From the NCBI GenBank assembly GCA_036426205.1, contig CM071573.1, positions 47,312,387 through 47,376,386 of the forward strand: a DNA stretch of 64,000 bases, in the 5' to 3' direction. Within the stretch, counting starts at the first letter, position 1. Each line of letters opens with the position of its first letter. This DNA is from Ascaphus truei. Its lineage: Eukaryota > Chordata > Amphibia > Anura > Ascaphidae. The translations under genes were made by a program, and so were the position numbers. The notes beneath the pieces were generated by a model, which did not search any database, had not been told where the DNA came from, and saw only the letters and a program-made list of their open reading frames with translations. This document shows positions 63,573-64,000 of the stretch, piece by piece.

Positions 63573-64000
63573 TATTCTTCTTACCTTAGCAATGCAGCCT
63601 TTTTTGTTTTTCTTAACCACTGTCAACTCATAGAAAACTATTTGATGGGATTTCTTACCTGATCACTAGTAATGTCCATACCCTGTATCATTGTATCCAT
63701 TAGTGGGGCCAAAATCCACAAACATTTATGTGGCAAATGTTGATTAAGAAAAGACTGCATACCTTACCAGGTGGAGTATGAAAGATTTTAAATTAAACGT
63801 CATATGCAGTGCAGAGACCAGACGGACATCATGCATCAGCAGGTGATTATTAGTCTGTGTAGATATAAACACTATTGTTTTTTAATTAACCTATCAATTT
63901 TGCTAAAATACTACATAAGGCTGAGTCCCCGCTTGCGCTGAGCGCGCTCATGCTTGGAGAGCGCTCCAAGAATGAGTGCCGGGTGTCCTGCTTGTACACG
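63573..64000. other. Unassigned stretch to window end
   Basis: No coding sequence recognised. The last 80 bp are CpG-rich with an AGCGCGCT/AGCGCT palindromic cluster, cut by the window edge. Confidence 0.4.

Overview
This window looks like vertebrate nuclear DNA made almost entirely of transposable elements. The most likely source is a frog or toad. The reasons are the mix of Penelope-like elements (PLEs), L2/CR1-type and L1/Tx1-type LINEs, Ty3/gypsy LTRs with a PNMA-like gag, hAT-like and TA-flanked MITEs, and dispersed tails familiar from anuran genomes. The anuran assignment is an inference from repeat content. I found no host gene, tRNA, rRNA or CRISPR array.

Layout. 0-4.7 kb: hairpin repeats, a hAT-like right end carrying a 360-bp GC-rich DNA element, and a minus-strand PLE interrupted by two gypsy solo LTRs. 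4.7-8.5 kb: an L2/CR1-type LINE with a 1075-codon ORF containing a 2A-like ribosome-skipping motif. 8.6-10.9 kb: a second, decayed LINE. 10.9-19 kb: a long inverted repeat, PLE pieces, an L1/Tx1-like LINE split by a 1.3-kb insertion, a perfect 80-bp-arm palindrome and another PLE. 19-22 kb: a minus-strand gypsy 3' LTR with long Pro/Ser-rich ORFs. 22-24.1 kb: a plus-strand PLE. 24.1-33.3 kb: a hAT-like element interrupted, inside its CT tract, by a 7.3-kb indel-riddled second copy of 19.09-25.45 kb. That copy looks like unpolished long-read sequence, not a biological duplication. 33.9-37.7 kb: PLE-1, nearly complete. 38-49 kb: MITEs, LTRs, a minisatellite, a hammerhead-bearing repeat and an AT-rich kilobase. 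49.5-53.7 kb: a gypsy element with LTR, primer site and gag-protease. 54.2-59.8 kb: PLE-2 between 585-bp direct repeats, with a MITE inside its reverse transcriptase. 60-64 kb: a mariner-type pseudogene, a tandem hammerhead repeat and more LTRs.

The strongest novel signal is in PLE-1 and PLE-2. In both, ORF1 (coiled-coil, motif KF-x-RD-x-x-DY) overlaps the reverse transcriptase/GIY-YIG frame, which lies in the -1 frame. Each overlap holds a canonical -1 ribosomal slippery heptamer in the correct phase: A AAA AAC in PLE-1 and U UUU UUA in PLE-2. This suggests gag-pol-like programmed frameshifting in PLEs. A second signal is a repeat family with a textbook minimal hammerhead ribozyme, present three times and once within a ~396-bp tandem array. 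A third is a TA-flanked DNA element family whose GC-rich members fold into serial hairpins with compensatory base changes.

All functional statements come from reading the sequence. No searches or folding programs were run.
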